Below are positions 7,246-14,904 of a stretch of DNA of 64,000 bases, in pieces. The stretch lies in the NCBI GenBank assembly GCA_947458455.1, contig CANGYJ010000005.1, forward strand, positions 352,604 through 416,603. The letters run 5' to 3'. Within the stretch, counting starts at the first letter, position 1, and each line of letters opens with the position of its first letter. The position numbers and the translations under genes are program-made. This DNA is from Verrucomicrobiaceae bacterium (GTDB lineage: Bacteria; Verrucomicrobiota; Verrucomicrobiia; Verrucomicrobiales; Verrucomicrobiaceae). The notes under the pieces are model-generated. The model worked only from the letters and a program-made list of their open reading frames with translations, searched no databases and was not told the DNA's origin.

Positions 7246-8052
7246 TCACGCCCCTGTCCGCTTCCGATAGGTTGCGGGCGAACTGCCGATGCGTTTGCGA
7301 AAGTGCTGGGAGAAACTGCTTTGATCGACGAAGCCGCATCGCGTGGCGATCTCATTGGCGGAAAGGGTGCTTTGTTCGAGCAGTTTGGCGGCTTCCAGCA
7401 CTCGGGTGCGGATGAGGAACTCCTGCGGGGTGATGCCAAAGGCGCTCTGAAAGCGGCGCTGGAGCTGGCGGACGGATTGGCCACACGATTTGGCGATGGC
7501 CTCGATCTTGAGCGGCTTGGAAAAATCACGCCGGATGATCTCCACGGCCTGCGCCACGGTTTGGAAGACGGGCAGCCTTCGCTCGGCCTCATCGGGACGG
7601 CGCAGCGTGCCCATGACGCCCTGCACGCGGCCACGACGGTCGTAGATCGGCAGTTTGGTGACGAGAAACCAATCCGGCATGACCTGGCGGTCCCACCACA
7701 ACTCGATGCGCTCGATGATTCGTGCCTGACCGGCGAGAAGGCGCTTGTCGTCATCCACATAGGCCTGCGCCATGGTGTCGGGATTGATGTCGAAATCCGT
7801 GCGACCGATGAATTCGGAGTCGTCGTGCATCTGATAGCGTTGCAGCAGGCCCTGGCTGGCAAACATGAGATGGCCGTCGCGGTTCTTGGCGAAGAAATAG
7901 ACGCCGGGCAGATGATCAAAGAGCCGCTGAAACAGCATGGACGGCTCCAGGGAGGTCATCCACGCATCCCGCTGCTGCTTCCAGCGCCGGATGACCGCTG
8001 TCGATCGCCGCTGACGGTCGCGGGGCTTGAGGGGTGTCGCATTTCGCATCAT
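7246..8052 (-). CDS. AraC-family transcriptional regulator with N-terminal PAS domain
   Basis: 268 aa from ATG 8052; ATG 8049 is equally possible, and a TTG further upstream would reach into the divergent gene. Residues ~35-145 are a PAS fold ('VYFFAKNRDGHLMFASQGLL', 'FIGRTDFDINPD', 'LPIYDRRGRVQGVMGTLRR'). The C-terminal ~100 residues are two helix-turn-helix units of the AraC type ('LKIEAIAKSCGQSVRQLQRR', 'ANEIATRCGFVDQSSFSQHF', 'GSSPATYRKR'). The protein is divergently arranged with the HUMPS decarboxylase gene, 44 bases apart. The likely target is that decarboxylase-dehydrogenase pair, with the PAS domain sensing a metabolite. Confidence 0.9.
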   Translation of the reverse strand: MMRNATPLKPRDRQRRSTAVIRRWKQQRDAWMTSLEPSMLFQRLFDHLPGVYFFAKNRDGHLMFASQGLLQRYQMHDDSEFIGRTDFDINPDTMAQAYVDDDKRLLAGQARIIERIELWWDRQVMPDWFLVTKLPIYDRRGRVQGVMGTLRRPDEAERRLPVFQTVAQAVEIIRRDFSKPLKIEAIAKSCGQSVRQLQRRFQSAFGITPQEFLIRTRVLEAAKLLEQSTLSANEIATRCGFVDQSSFSQHFRKRIGSSPATYRKRTGA

Positions 8053-8096
8053 CTTTGTCGTGACGAGAATGCCCGGCTTTGCTTTGCTGCGCAATC

Positions 8097-8798
8097 ATGA
8101 AACCCATCGTCCAGATCAGCCTCGACCTCACGAACATCGACGAAGCCCTCGAAACCGCCGCTCTCGCCATGCGTGCCGGGGTGGACTGGCTGGAGGCTGG
8201 CACGCCGCTCATCCTCGCCGAGGGTCTGCATGGCGTGCGGGCTTTGAGAAAGGCCTTTCCGACCACGCCGATCGTCGCGGATCTCAAAACGATGGATGGC
8301 GGTTACCTGGAGGCTGAAATGATGGCCAAGGCCGGTGCCACGCACGTCGTTGTGATGGCTCGGGCACATGCGGAGACGGTAAAATGCGTCGTGAAGGCCG
8401 GCAAGGACTTCGGCTGCAAGGTGATGGGCGATAACATGATCTGCGAGGACATGGTCGCCGGAGCAAAATGGCTCGAAGACCTCGGCTGCGACTACATCAT
8501 CCATCACATCGGCTACGACGAGCGCCGTGGCATCGCCGCTGCCGGCCACCGCATGCCCAGCCCGCTCGATAAACTCCGCGAAGTCGTCCAGGCCGTGAAA
8601 GTGCCCGTGCAAGCCGTCGGCGGTTTGAGTTTGGAACAGGCCATCCAGTGCCCGAAATATGGAGCGCCGCTGGTGGTGCTCGGTGCGCCGCTCACGATTG
8701 ATGCCGATGCTTTCAAGACGGCGGATGGTAATCTCGAAGCCTCGCTGAGAATGATTTGCGAGGCCGTGCATGCGCAGGATGTACCGGCGTTTGCATGA
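8097..8798 (+). CDS. HUMPS-family decarboxylase/synthase (3-keto-L-gulonate-6-P decarboxylase or hexulose-6-P synthase type)
   Basis: 233 aa. 'QISLDLTNIDEALETA', 'GVDWLEAGTPLILAEG' and the superfamily catalytic signature DxK-x-x-D in 'VADLKTMDGG' place it in the OMP-decarboxylase suprafamily, HUMPS branch. Later 'CDYIIHHIGYDERR' and 'PVQAVGGLSLEQA' fit the phosphate-binding end of the barrel. Members either decarboxylate 3-keto-L-gulonate 6-phosphate (UlaD) or condense formaldehyde with ribulose 5-phosphate. Sequence alone does not decide between these. The downstream MDR dehydrogenase and divergent AraC regulator suggest a sugar or sugar-acid catabolic unit. Confidence 0.8.
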   Translation: MKPIVQISLDLTNIDEALETAALAMRAGVDWLEAGTPLILAEGLHGVRALRKAFPTTPIVADLKTMDGGYLEAEMMAKAGATHVVVMARAHAETVKCVVKAGKDFGCKVMGDNMICEDMVAGAKWLEDLGCDYIIHHIGYDERRGIAAAGHRMPSPLDKLREVVQAVKVPVQAVGGLSLEQAIQCPKYGAPLVVLGAPLTIDADAFKTADGNLEASLRMICEAVHAQDVPAFA

Positions 8799-8865
8799 TC
8801 GAACTTTTGACTGATTTAAATGACCTGATTGACCCTTTTGACTCGATTTAAACTTTCTCAAACCT

Positions 8866-9894
8866 ATGAAATCCGCCGCCGTCGTTAACTTCGCGCCTGA
8901 AAAGGGCTCTGTCGAAATCCGTGAGATCGAAAAGCCCACTATCGGTGGCGAGGACGTGCTGCTCGAAGTCGCCAATGTGGGTGTTTGCGGCTCTGATTTG
9001 CATCAGTGGACCTCCGATCACTCCTGGCCGGTGAATTACCCGGTCGTGCTCGGGCATGAGTTCGGCGGGCACATCATCGAAGTCGGCAAGGATGTGGAAG
9101 GCTGGAAGGAAGGTGACCGCGTCGTCTCCGAGACGGCGGCGATCATTTCCAAAGACAATCCGATGACGCGTCGCGGCCTCTACAACCTCGACAGCACCCG
9201 CAAGGGCTTCGGCTACGGCGTGAACGGCGCGATGACGAAGTATGTGCGCGTGCCCAGCCGCATTTTGCACCATGTGCCGGATCACGTGCCGTTTGAGCAG
9301 GCCTGCCTGACGGAGCCCTGCTGCGTGGCTTACAATGCCGTCGTCAAAAACGCCCGCATCGAGCCGGGTGATCGCGTGGTCGTGCTCGGCCCCGGCACCA
9401 TCGGTATTCTCTGTGCGGCGATGGCGAAACAATGCGGCGCTCAAGTGGCCATCGTAGGCCTGCAACAGGATGCGCATCGTTTGGAACTCGCTCGCAAGCA
9501 TTATGGCTGCGAAGTCATCATCGGCGATGCGAAGCCCTGGGCCATGGAACGTGACGGTCTCGGCTGCGATGGTGTCATTGATGCCGCCGGTGCCAGCGTC
9601 ACGCTCAAAATCGCTCTCGACATCGTTCGTCCTGCCGGATGGATTTCCAAAGTCGGCTGGGGCCCGCAACCACTCGGCTTCAATATTGACCCTCTCGTGC
9701 AGAAAAACATCACCCTGCAAGGCAGCTTCAGCCACAACTGGCCGATCTGGGAGCGTGTCATCGCCCTCATGAGCAGCGGCCAGTTTGATGTGAAGCCCAT
9801 TATCGGCGGTGTCTGGCCCGTCACTGAATGGCACGAGGCCTTCGAGAAGATGCACAAGGGCGAGGTCGTGAAGAGCGTGCTGAGGCCGGTTTGA
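8866..9894 (+). CDS. Zinc-type alcohol/polyol dehydrogenase (MDR family) lacking structural-zinc cysteines
   Basis: 342 aa. The catalytic zinc site is visible in 'GVCGSDLHQW' (Cys) and 'LGHEFGGHI' (His-Glu), and the NAD-binding Rossmann motif in 'VLGPGTIGILCAAMAKQCGA'. This matches threonine/sorbitol-dehydrogenase-like MDR enzymes. The structural zinc lobe normally has four cysteines after 'V.E'. Here that segment reads 'TAAIISKDNPMTRRGLYNLD' with none, although the following 'RKGFGYGVNGAMTKYV' is conserved. It lies 67 bases after the HUMPS gene, probably in one operon. The substrate is likely a sugar, polyol or sugar-acid derivative, inferred from the neighbour. Confidence 0.85.
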   Translation: MKSAAVVNFAPEKGSVEIREIEKPTIGGEDVLLEVANVGVCGSDLHQWTSDHSWPVNYPVVLGHEFGGHIIEVGKDVEGWKEGDRVVSETAAIISKDNPMTRRGLYNLDSTRKGFGYGVNGAMTKYVRVPSRILHHVPDHVPFEQACLTEPCCVAYNAVVKNARIEPGDRVVVLGPGTIGILCAAMAKQCGAQVAIVGLQQDAHRLELARKHYGCEVIIGDAKPWAMERDGLGCDGVIDAAGASVTLKIALDIVRPAGWISKVGWGPQPLGFNIDPLVQKNITLQGSFSHNWPIWERVIALMSSGQFDVKPIIGGVWPVTEWHEAFEKMHKGEVVKSVLRPV

Positions 9895-9927
9895 TCCTGC
9901 GGGCTCAAAACATGCAGCCAAGAACAA

Positions 9928-9962
9928 GAAAAAGGCCAGGAAGTTTAGCTCCTGGCCTTTTT
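9928..9962. terminator. Bidirectional intrinsic terminator
   Basis: Perfect stem GGCCAGGA / TCCTGGCC with an 8-base loop, preceded by a run of A and followed by TTTTT. It sits between the converging dehydrogenase and prenyltransferase-like genes and can serve both strands. Confidence 0.85.
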
Positions 9963-9984
9963 CGTTCCTGCTGGATGGATGCGG

Positions 9985-12066
9985 CTACTTATCGAAGAAG
10001 CTCTGCTCTTCGCGGTCGCCGACTTTGAGGTAGCGGTAGAAGACTTCGAGCTGAAGGGTGCAGAGGGTCTGGCGGTAGATCGGATCGCTGGCGTCACCGG
10101 CGGGCCAGTTGGGGCGGCCCGCTTTGAAGGAGCCATCGGGCTGTTGGGCACTGAGGATCTGCGGGAGGAACTGCTGGTTGTAGAACTTCCATTCCTCTCC
10201 GCCAACCTGGAAGAAGGCCTGGGTGTAGTAGTACCAGCAGTAGAGGTTGCAGTTCTTGTTCCAATCGAGCGGCTCGGCGGTCAGAAACTCGTGGAGGAAC
10301 TTGATCCCCTTCTTGACGGCGGCGGTCTTTCCGCCATGTGCCATGGTTTGAAGACCCAAGATGCCCACGCCGGAGAGCGACCATTGATTGTAATGCGCAT
10401 CACGATTCGCCACGCCAAAGCCACCGTCCTTCGTCTGCTTGGCTTCGAGGTAATCGACCATCTTTTTCACGGCGGAATCGAGACCGTCGATCTTGAGCTT
10501 AGTATTCTTCGCAGCCTTGAGGGCCTGGAATTGCCAACCAGCCACCGAAAGGTCCTCGCGGCTCTTTTTGCCGGCGTAGAAGCCGGTTTCCTGATCATAC
10601 ACCCAGCTTCCGCTGTCCTGCTGATTGTCGATGATGATCTTCACACCTTGCTCAAAGGCTTCACGCATGCCGGGCAGGGATTTCGAGCCGAGACGAGCCA
10701 GCGTGTACATCTCACCGAGAGCATAAGCGGCGATGCCGTGCTCATAAACAGGCGCGTTGCCCTTGGTGGACTCGCTGAAGAGCTTCTTCGGATGTTTCTT
10801 CTGCGTCTCGATAAGGAAGAGAATACCCCGGGTGACATTGTCGCCGTAGAAAGGAGAATCGGGCGTCTCGCAGCGGCCGAGATAGCACAGCAGCGCGAGG
10901 CCGGTCATGGCACATTTGTTGTTGCGGCCCCAGGAGCCATCGGGGTTCTGCTTGCCTTTGAGCCATTCAAGCGAGGCACTCACCGCCTGCTCGCACTCGG
11001 GGCTGCCGCCGTTTTGACGGAGCTTTTCCAAACGCTCCTGCGTGCTGCAGCGGCTGCGCATCGAAGGGGGCAGGCTCACGAAACCATTCGCGCCACCCAT
11101 GCCGATGCCTTTGCCAAAGCCGCCACCGGCTCCCGCACCGCCGAAGCCGCCGCTGCCCATCGAGCCGCCACCAAGCATGCTGCTGGCATCAGGAATATCG
11201 AGCGCATCCGGCGGGGCTTCCGGCAGGGAAATATCCGCGTTCACGCTTGTCGTGACGATCTTCTTCATCGGCGTCGTCTTGCTGATGCTGCTGCGTTTTT
11301 TCTGCTGCACCTTGTGCTGGAGATCCTGACTGGCCGCCGCGCCCTGCTGGGTGCCGCCGCCGGGAAGGAAATCGACCTGCTTCTCCTGCATTTTTTGCGC
11401 CACCACGATGAGGCCCATGGCGATGAGGATGCACGCATGGACAAAGATCGAAAGCGTAAGCGAACCACCGCCGACCTTCTTCCACATCTTCACGAAGGCG
11501 TTTTGTGGCTTCGCTGGCTCGATGTGATGAACGGCCTCGGGATGGAAGACCTCGGCGGGACCAAACTCACCGTGGTGATGCGCGGCATCATCGGGCACGG
11601 CCTGCGCAGGGATCGCGGCCACGGTCGGCGCGGCGGGGACGGGTGACGCCGGGGCGGGGGCGGCAGACACCGGCTTGGCGGGAGCTGGAGTAGCTGGCGC
11701 AGCAGCGGGAGCTGGCGGTGGAGCCACGGCCGGCATCGGCATCGTGGGTGGCGGCATCATGCCGGGCATCTGCGGATAGCCCGGAGGCATCTGGGGATAG
11801 CCGGGTGGCATTTGAGGATAGCCCTGCGGCATCTGCGGGTATCCCGGCGGCATTTGAGGATAGCCAGGAGGCATCTGCGGATAGCCCTGCGGCATCGGAT
11901 AGCCCTGTGGGTAGCCCATGGGCATGCCGGGCATCTGCGGTGGATAGCCGGGAGGCGGCATGTAGCCTGGGGGCATCTGCGGGTAGCCTTGCGGCATCGG
12001 CTGCGTGGCACCAGGGTGCGGCGGCGGGGGCTGATTGGAGAGATTTCCGGGCTGCTGGGGATTCAT
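9985..12066 (-). CDS. Membrane-anchored protein with Pro-rich repeats and prenyltransferase/squalene-cyclase-like repeats
   Basis: 693 aa from ATG 12066 (MNPQQPGNLSN); a longer frame antisense to prmC is rejected. Residues ~20-110 are PGYPQMP-type repeats, then an Ala/Pro-rich stretch. One membrane segment lies near residue 210 ('LTLSIFVHACILIAMGLIVV'). A Gly-rich linker with 'GGSMGSGGFGGAGAGGGFG' follows. The C-terminal ~350 residues are alpha/alpha-toroid repeats of the prenyltransferase/squalene oxidase type ('LEWLKGKQNPDGSWGRNNKC', 'TKDGGFGVANRDAHYNQWSL'). Such proteins are common and uncharacterised in Planctomycetes and Verrucomicrobia. The hopene-cyclase DXDD motif is not apparent, so a binding or scaffold role is as likely as catalysis. 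Topology suggests a cytoplasmic Pro-rich tail with the toroid in the periplasm. Confidence 0.8.
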   Translation of the reverse strand: MNPQQPGNLSNQPPPPHPGATQPMPQGYPQMPPGYMPPPGYPPQMPGMPMGYPQGYPMPQGYPQMPPGYPQMPPGYPQMPQGYPQMPPGYPQMPPGYPQMPGMMPPPTMPMPAVAPPPAPAAAPATPAPAKPVSAAPAPASPVPAAPTVAAIPAQAVPDDAAHHHGEFGPAEVFHPEAVHHIEPAKPQNAFVKMWKKVGGGSLTLSIFVHACILIAMGLIVVAQKMQEKQVDFLPGGGTQQGAAASQDLQHKVQQKKRSSISKTTPMKKIVTTSVNADISLPEAPPDALDIPDASSMLGGGSMGSGGFGGAGAGGGFGKGIGMGGANGFVSLPPSMRSRCSTQERLEKLRQNGGSPECEQAVSASLEWLKGKQNPDGSWGRNNKCAMTGLALLCYLGRCETPDSPFYGDNVTRGILFLIETQKKHPKKLFSESTKGNAPVYEHGIAAYALGEMYTLARLGSKSLPGMREAFEQGVKIIIDNQQDSGSWVYDQETGFYAGKKSREDLSVAGWQFQALKAAKNTKLKIDGLDSAVKKMVDYLEAKQTKDGGFGVANRDAHYNQWSLSGVGILGLQTMAHGGKTAAVKKGIKFLHEFLTAEPLDWNKNCNLYCWYYYTQAFFQVGGEEWKFYNQQFLPQILSAQQPDGSFKAGRPNWPAGDASDPIYRQTLCTLQLEVFYRYLKVGDREEQSFFDK

Positions 12067-12162
12067 AATGTTTTGCTCCAGATTAAACAGAACCGCCTCA
12101 ATACGCCACCCGCAATTTTTGGCGTGACTCATGCCCCGGAAGGCGGCAAAACAGCCGTAGCC

Positions 12163-13068
12163 TTGAATCCTGCCTCCAAACCGCTCCTCGAAGTCCTTAC
12201 CTCCGGCGCCGCCTACCTCGACAAAAAGGGTGTCGAGGAGCCACGGCTCAACATGGAGCATCTCCTCGCCCACGTCCTCGGCTGCCGCCGCCTGGACCTC
12301 TACCTGCGCTTTGCCGAAATCATCCCCGAGGCCGATCTCGCCCCGCTGCGTGACCTTTTGCGCCGTCGCGGCGAAGGCGAGCCGCTCCAGCACCTGCTCG
12401 GCACCGTCGAGTTCTGCGATCACGAATTCATCTGCGACCACCGTGGCCTCATCCCGCGGCCGGAGACCGAGTACCTCGTCGAAATCATCCTCAAACGTCT
12501 CACCGGGTCCAAACCAGCACGCCTGCTCGATGTGGGCACCGGCTCCGGCTGCCTCGGCATCTCGCTGGCTCTCGCCACCAGTTCCGCCGCCCTTCTCGCT
12601 GATGTGAGTGAGGAAGCTCTCGATCTCGCGCGGCTCAACATCTCCCGCATCGCCCCCGCCGCCACGATCCAGACGGTGCGCAGCGATCTCTTCGAAAAAA
12701 TAACCGGCACCTTCGATCTCATCGTCGCGAATCTGCCCTATATCCCGCGGGCTGAAATCGCCACGCTCAGCCGCGAGGTGCGCCGTGATCCGCAGCTCGC
12801 CCTCGATGGCGGCCCCATCGGCACGGAGATCATCTTCCGCTTCCTAGAGGATGCTCCCGCGCATCTTTCGCCGGATGGCCTCATCGCCATCGAGCACGCC
12901 CACGATCAAAGCCCCGCCATCGCCGAAAAAGCCACCGCCCTCGGCTACCGCGACCTCCAAGTCGCCCGCGACCTCGCCGGCATTGATCGCTTTCTCCTCG
13001 CGAAGGCTCCTGAACGCCCCGCCGAGCCTGCTCCAGCCATCGAGCCCCCTTCCCCGCCCACCCCATGA
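12163..13068 (+). CDS. prmC: Peptide chain release factor N5-glutamine methyltransferase PrmC
   Basis: About 301 aa if translation starts at TTG 12163 (…NPASKPLLEVLTSG); GTG 12124 is the alternative, and no ATG fits. An N-terminal helical domain ('RRRGEGEPLQHLLGTVEFCD') precedes the methyltransferase fold. The fold carries 'RPETEYLVE', SAM motif 'LLDVGTGSGCLGISLAL' and the catalytic NPPY-type motif, here 'NLPYIPR'. NLPY is a common PrmC variant. It methylates the GGQ glutamine of RF1/RF2. It is divergent from the prenyltransferase-like gene and overlaps folP by four bases (ATGA), so the two are coupled. The Pro-rich tail 'PAEPAPAIEPPSPPTP' is unusual. Confidence 0.9.
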   Translation: MNPASKPLLEVLTSGAAYLDKKGVEEPRLNMEHLLAHVLGCRRLDLYLRFAEIIPEADLAPLRDLLRRRGEGEPLQHLLGTVEFCDHEFICDHRGLIPRPETEYLVEIILKRLTGSKPARLLDVGTGSGCLGISLALATSSAALLADVSEEALDLARLNISRIAPAATIQTVRSDLFEKITGTFDLIVANLPYIPRAEIATLSREVRRDPQLALDGGPIGTEIIFRFLEDAPAHLSPDGLIAIEHAHDQSPAIAEKATALGYRDLQVARDLAGIDRFLLAKAPERPAEPAPAIEPPSPPTP

Positions 13069-13904
13069 CCTGGCGTATCGGCTCCCGCACTCTCGATCTC
13101 ACGCAGCGCGGCCTCATCATGGGCATCGTCAATGTCACACCGGATAGTTTCTCCGATGGCGGCCGCTTCGCCGATCCCGGCCGTGCCGTGGAGCATGCGC
13201 TGGCCATGGTCGCCGAAGGGGCGGACATCCTCGACATCGGCGGCGAATCCACCCGCCCCGGTGCCGAGCAGGTGGGCGAGGCCGAGGAACTCCGCCGTGT
13301 GCTGCCCGTCATCCGTGCCCTTCGTTCGCAAAGCCAGGTGCTCATCTCCATTGATACGATGAAGGCCTCCGTCGCCCGCGCCGCCCTCGATGCGGGAGCA
13401 GACATCATCAACGACGTCACCGGCCTCCGTGGCGATGCCGCCATGGTCCGCCTCGCTGCCAAGAGGGATTGCGGCCTCGTCGCCATGCACATGATCGGCG
13501 ATCCGCAGACCATGCAGACCTCGCCACACTACGAAAACGTCGTCAGCGAGGTCCGCGCCTACCTCGAAGAGCGTCTCCGCATCCTCACCGCCGCAGGCAT
13601 CGCCCCCGAGCGCATCGCCCTCGATCCCGGTTTCGGCTTCGGCAAGACCCTGGAGCACAATTTGAGCCTCCTCCGCCATCTGCCGCAGCTCGCCATTGGC
13701 GACCGCCCCCTACTCATCGGCGTCTCGCGAAAGTCGATGATCGGCAAAGTGCTCCACAGCACCGACATGGCTGATCGTCACTGGCCCACCATCGCCCTCA
13801 CCGCCTACGCCCGCGAACACGGTGCCCGCATCATCCGCGTGCATGAGGTGAAGCCGAATGCACACGCTCTGCGCATGATCGAGGCCATCCTCGGCGAGGC
13901 ATAA
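13065..13904 (+). CDS. folP: Dihydropteroate synthase FolP
   Basis: 279 aa, normal length. Signature motifs are 'MGIVNVTPDSFSDGGRFADP' near the N-terminus and 'ADILDIGGESTRPGAEQV' (second DHPS motif). Further conserved segments are 'SIDTMKASVARAALDAGADI', 'MHMIGDPQTMQ', 'ALDPGFGFGKTLEHN', 'PLLIGVSRKSMIG' and 'IIRVHEVKPNAHALRM'. It condenses p-aminobenzoate with hydroxymethyl-dihydropterin diphosphate in folate synthesis. The start ATG lies within the prmC stop. A 62-bp palindromic element follows the stop and probably ends transcription. Confidence 0.97.
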   Translation: MTWRIGSRTLDLTQRGLIMGIVNVTPDSFSDGGRFADPGRAVEHALAMVAEGADILDIGGESTRPGAEQVGEAEELRRVLPVIRALRSQSQVLISIDTMKASVARAALDAGADIINDVTGLRGDAAMVRLAAKRDCGLVAMHMIGDPQTMQTSPHYENVVSEVRAYLEERLRILTAAGIAPERIALDPGFGFGKTLEHNLSLLRHLPQLAIGDRPLLIGVSRKSMIGKVLHSTDMADRHWPTIALTAYAREHGARIIRVHEVKPNAHALRMIEAILGEA

Positions 13905-13907
13905 GCT

Positions 13908-13969
13908 ACAAGGAGCGGGACTTGCCAAGTCCCGTTTCCCTTCGGCACTTGGCAAGTGCCGCTCCTTGT
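13908..13969. repeat. 62-bp nested palindrome (cruciform/BIME-like) between convergent genes
   Basis: Outer 11-bp arms ACAAGGAGCGG / CCGCTCCTTGT enclose two inner hairpins, GGGACTT-GCC-AAGTCCC and GGCACTT-GGC-AAGTGCC. It fills the gap between folP and the CBM9 gene. It could be a terminator for both and looks like a paired REP element of a second family; a CTAC (GTAG on the other strand) abuts it. Confidence 0.8.
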
Positions 13970-13974
13970 CACCT

Positions 13975-14904
13975 TCACCTCTCCGGCATCAACCGCAGCG
14001 TGCCCCACTGCTTCACGTTCGTGCGTTTGTTCTTCTCGCCCGCGAACCAGTCCTCGTGGTGGAAATTCCCGAAGTTGCCCGTGCCCTTCGCTTTCTCATC
14101 CAGATCCCCCACGGCGAGGTTCAGCCCCATTTTCACCTCGGAAGTCCCCGGCGTGAAAAAACGTCCCGGCGAGAGTTCTAGACACGGATCAAAGCGGATC
14201 GCCCACTCGATGATGTAACCCTTTCCCTCCGGCAAAACCTTCGTCATGGCCTCCATCGCGCCGCTTTCGATCCATTGTTGGTAAGTGGCCCACGCCGCCG
14301 CATCCGCCCGAGGTTCACCTTCGAGCAAGCCGCCTTTCCCCACGCCACCGAGCCGCGACTTCGTCACGTTGCACACCATCTGCCACGACGAGCCATTGCC
14401 TGCGGCATTCTCATTGGCCTTCCAGGTGTTCGAGGCATTGATCAGGATTTCCATCTCATCGCCAAACCACGGCCAGCCATCCCGCGAGAGCTCATGTGCC
14501 TTCGGATTCTTCTCCGGCAGCCAGCGATCCGTGTCGATGCCGTACAGCACATCGTCCGTCACGCGGAAGGCAAAGTACAGCCTTGCCTCATCATACTTCA
14601 CCCACCCCGTCAGCGAGAGATCTTCTTTTCGCGTCGTCGGCGTGAACTGCGCTACCCACCCTTCCACGCCTTCAAACCGCGTCGCGTCCTTCCACTCCTC
14701 TGCTTCGATCACACCATCCACCTTCGGCGTGCTGCCGCGAAAGGCCTTCAGCTCACGAGGCCAGTCGCCGCCGCAAGCATCGGGGAGCATAGAAAACACC
14801 CAGGCGGCGGCAATGACGAAGGCCGAATTCCCGAATGACGAAAACAAGCCGACTCCAGCAAATGGTTTCCCGACATTCGTCATTCGCCATTCATCCTTCC
14901 TCAT
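13975..14904 (-). CDS. Secreted CBM9-like carbohydrate-binding protein
   Basis: 309 aa. The ATG at 14904 lies in the sulfatase stop codon (ATGA), so the genes are translationally coupled. A hydrophobic signal-like segment ('SAFVIAAAWVFSMLPDACGG') precedes the mature domain. That domain begins 'AFRGSTPKVDGVIEAEEWKD' and has 'LTGWVKYDEARLYFAFRVTD' and 'FGDEMEILINAS'. This is the family-9-like carbohydrate-binding beta-sandwich often found in Verrucomicrobia and Planctomycetes. The pre-signal residues are encoded by AATGACGAA-type intergenic repeat sequence, so the N-terminus may be a recent addition. The partner sulfatase suggests a sulfated polysaccharide ligand (inference). Confidence 0.75.
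   Translation of the reverse strand: MRKDEWRMTNVGKPFAGVGLFSSFGNSAFVIAAAWVFSMLPDACGGDWPRELKAFRGSTPKVDGVIEAEEWKDATRFEGVEGWVAQFTPTTRKEDLSLTGWVKYDEARLYFAFRVTDDVLYGIDTDRWLPEKNPKAHELSRDGWPWFGDEMEILINASNTWKANENAAGNGSSWQMVCNVTKSRLGGVGKGGLLEGEPRADAAAWATYQQWIESGAMEAMTKVLPEGKGYIIEWAIRFDPCLELSPGRFFTPGTSEVKMGLNLAVGDLDEKAKGTGNFGNFHHEDWFAGEKNKRTNVKQWGTLRLMPER
14812..14884. repeat. AATGACGAA repeats, both orientations
   Basis: AATGACGAA at 14812-14820 and 14834-14842 and its complement TTCGTCATT at 14876-14884, inside the 5' coding end of the CBM9 gene. Same element type as at 20716-20854, 24552, 27777 and 56188. Confidence 0.7.

Noticed and set aside
11812..12162. His/Arg-rich N-terminal extension of PrmC
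   Set aside because: It is antisense to the Pro-rich repeat of the neighbouring gene; PrmC homology begins only after 12163.
12067..12441. N-terminal extension of the prenyltransferase-like protein, antisense to prmC
   Set aside because: The frame runs through prmC, while ATG 12066 gives a natural start; the extension has no family similarity.
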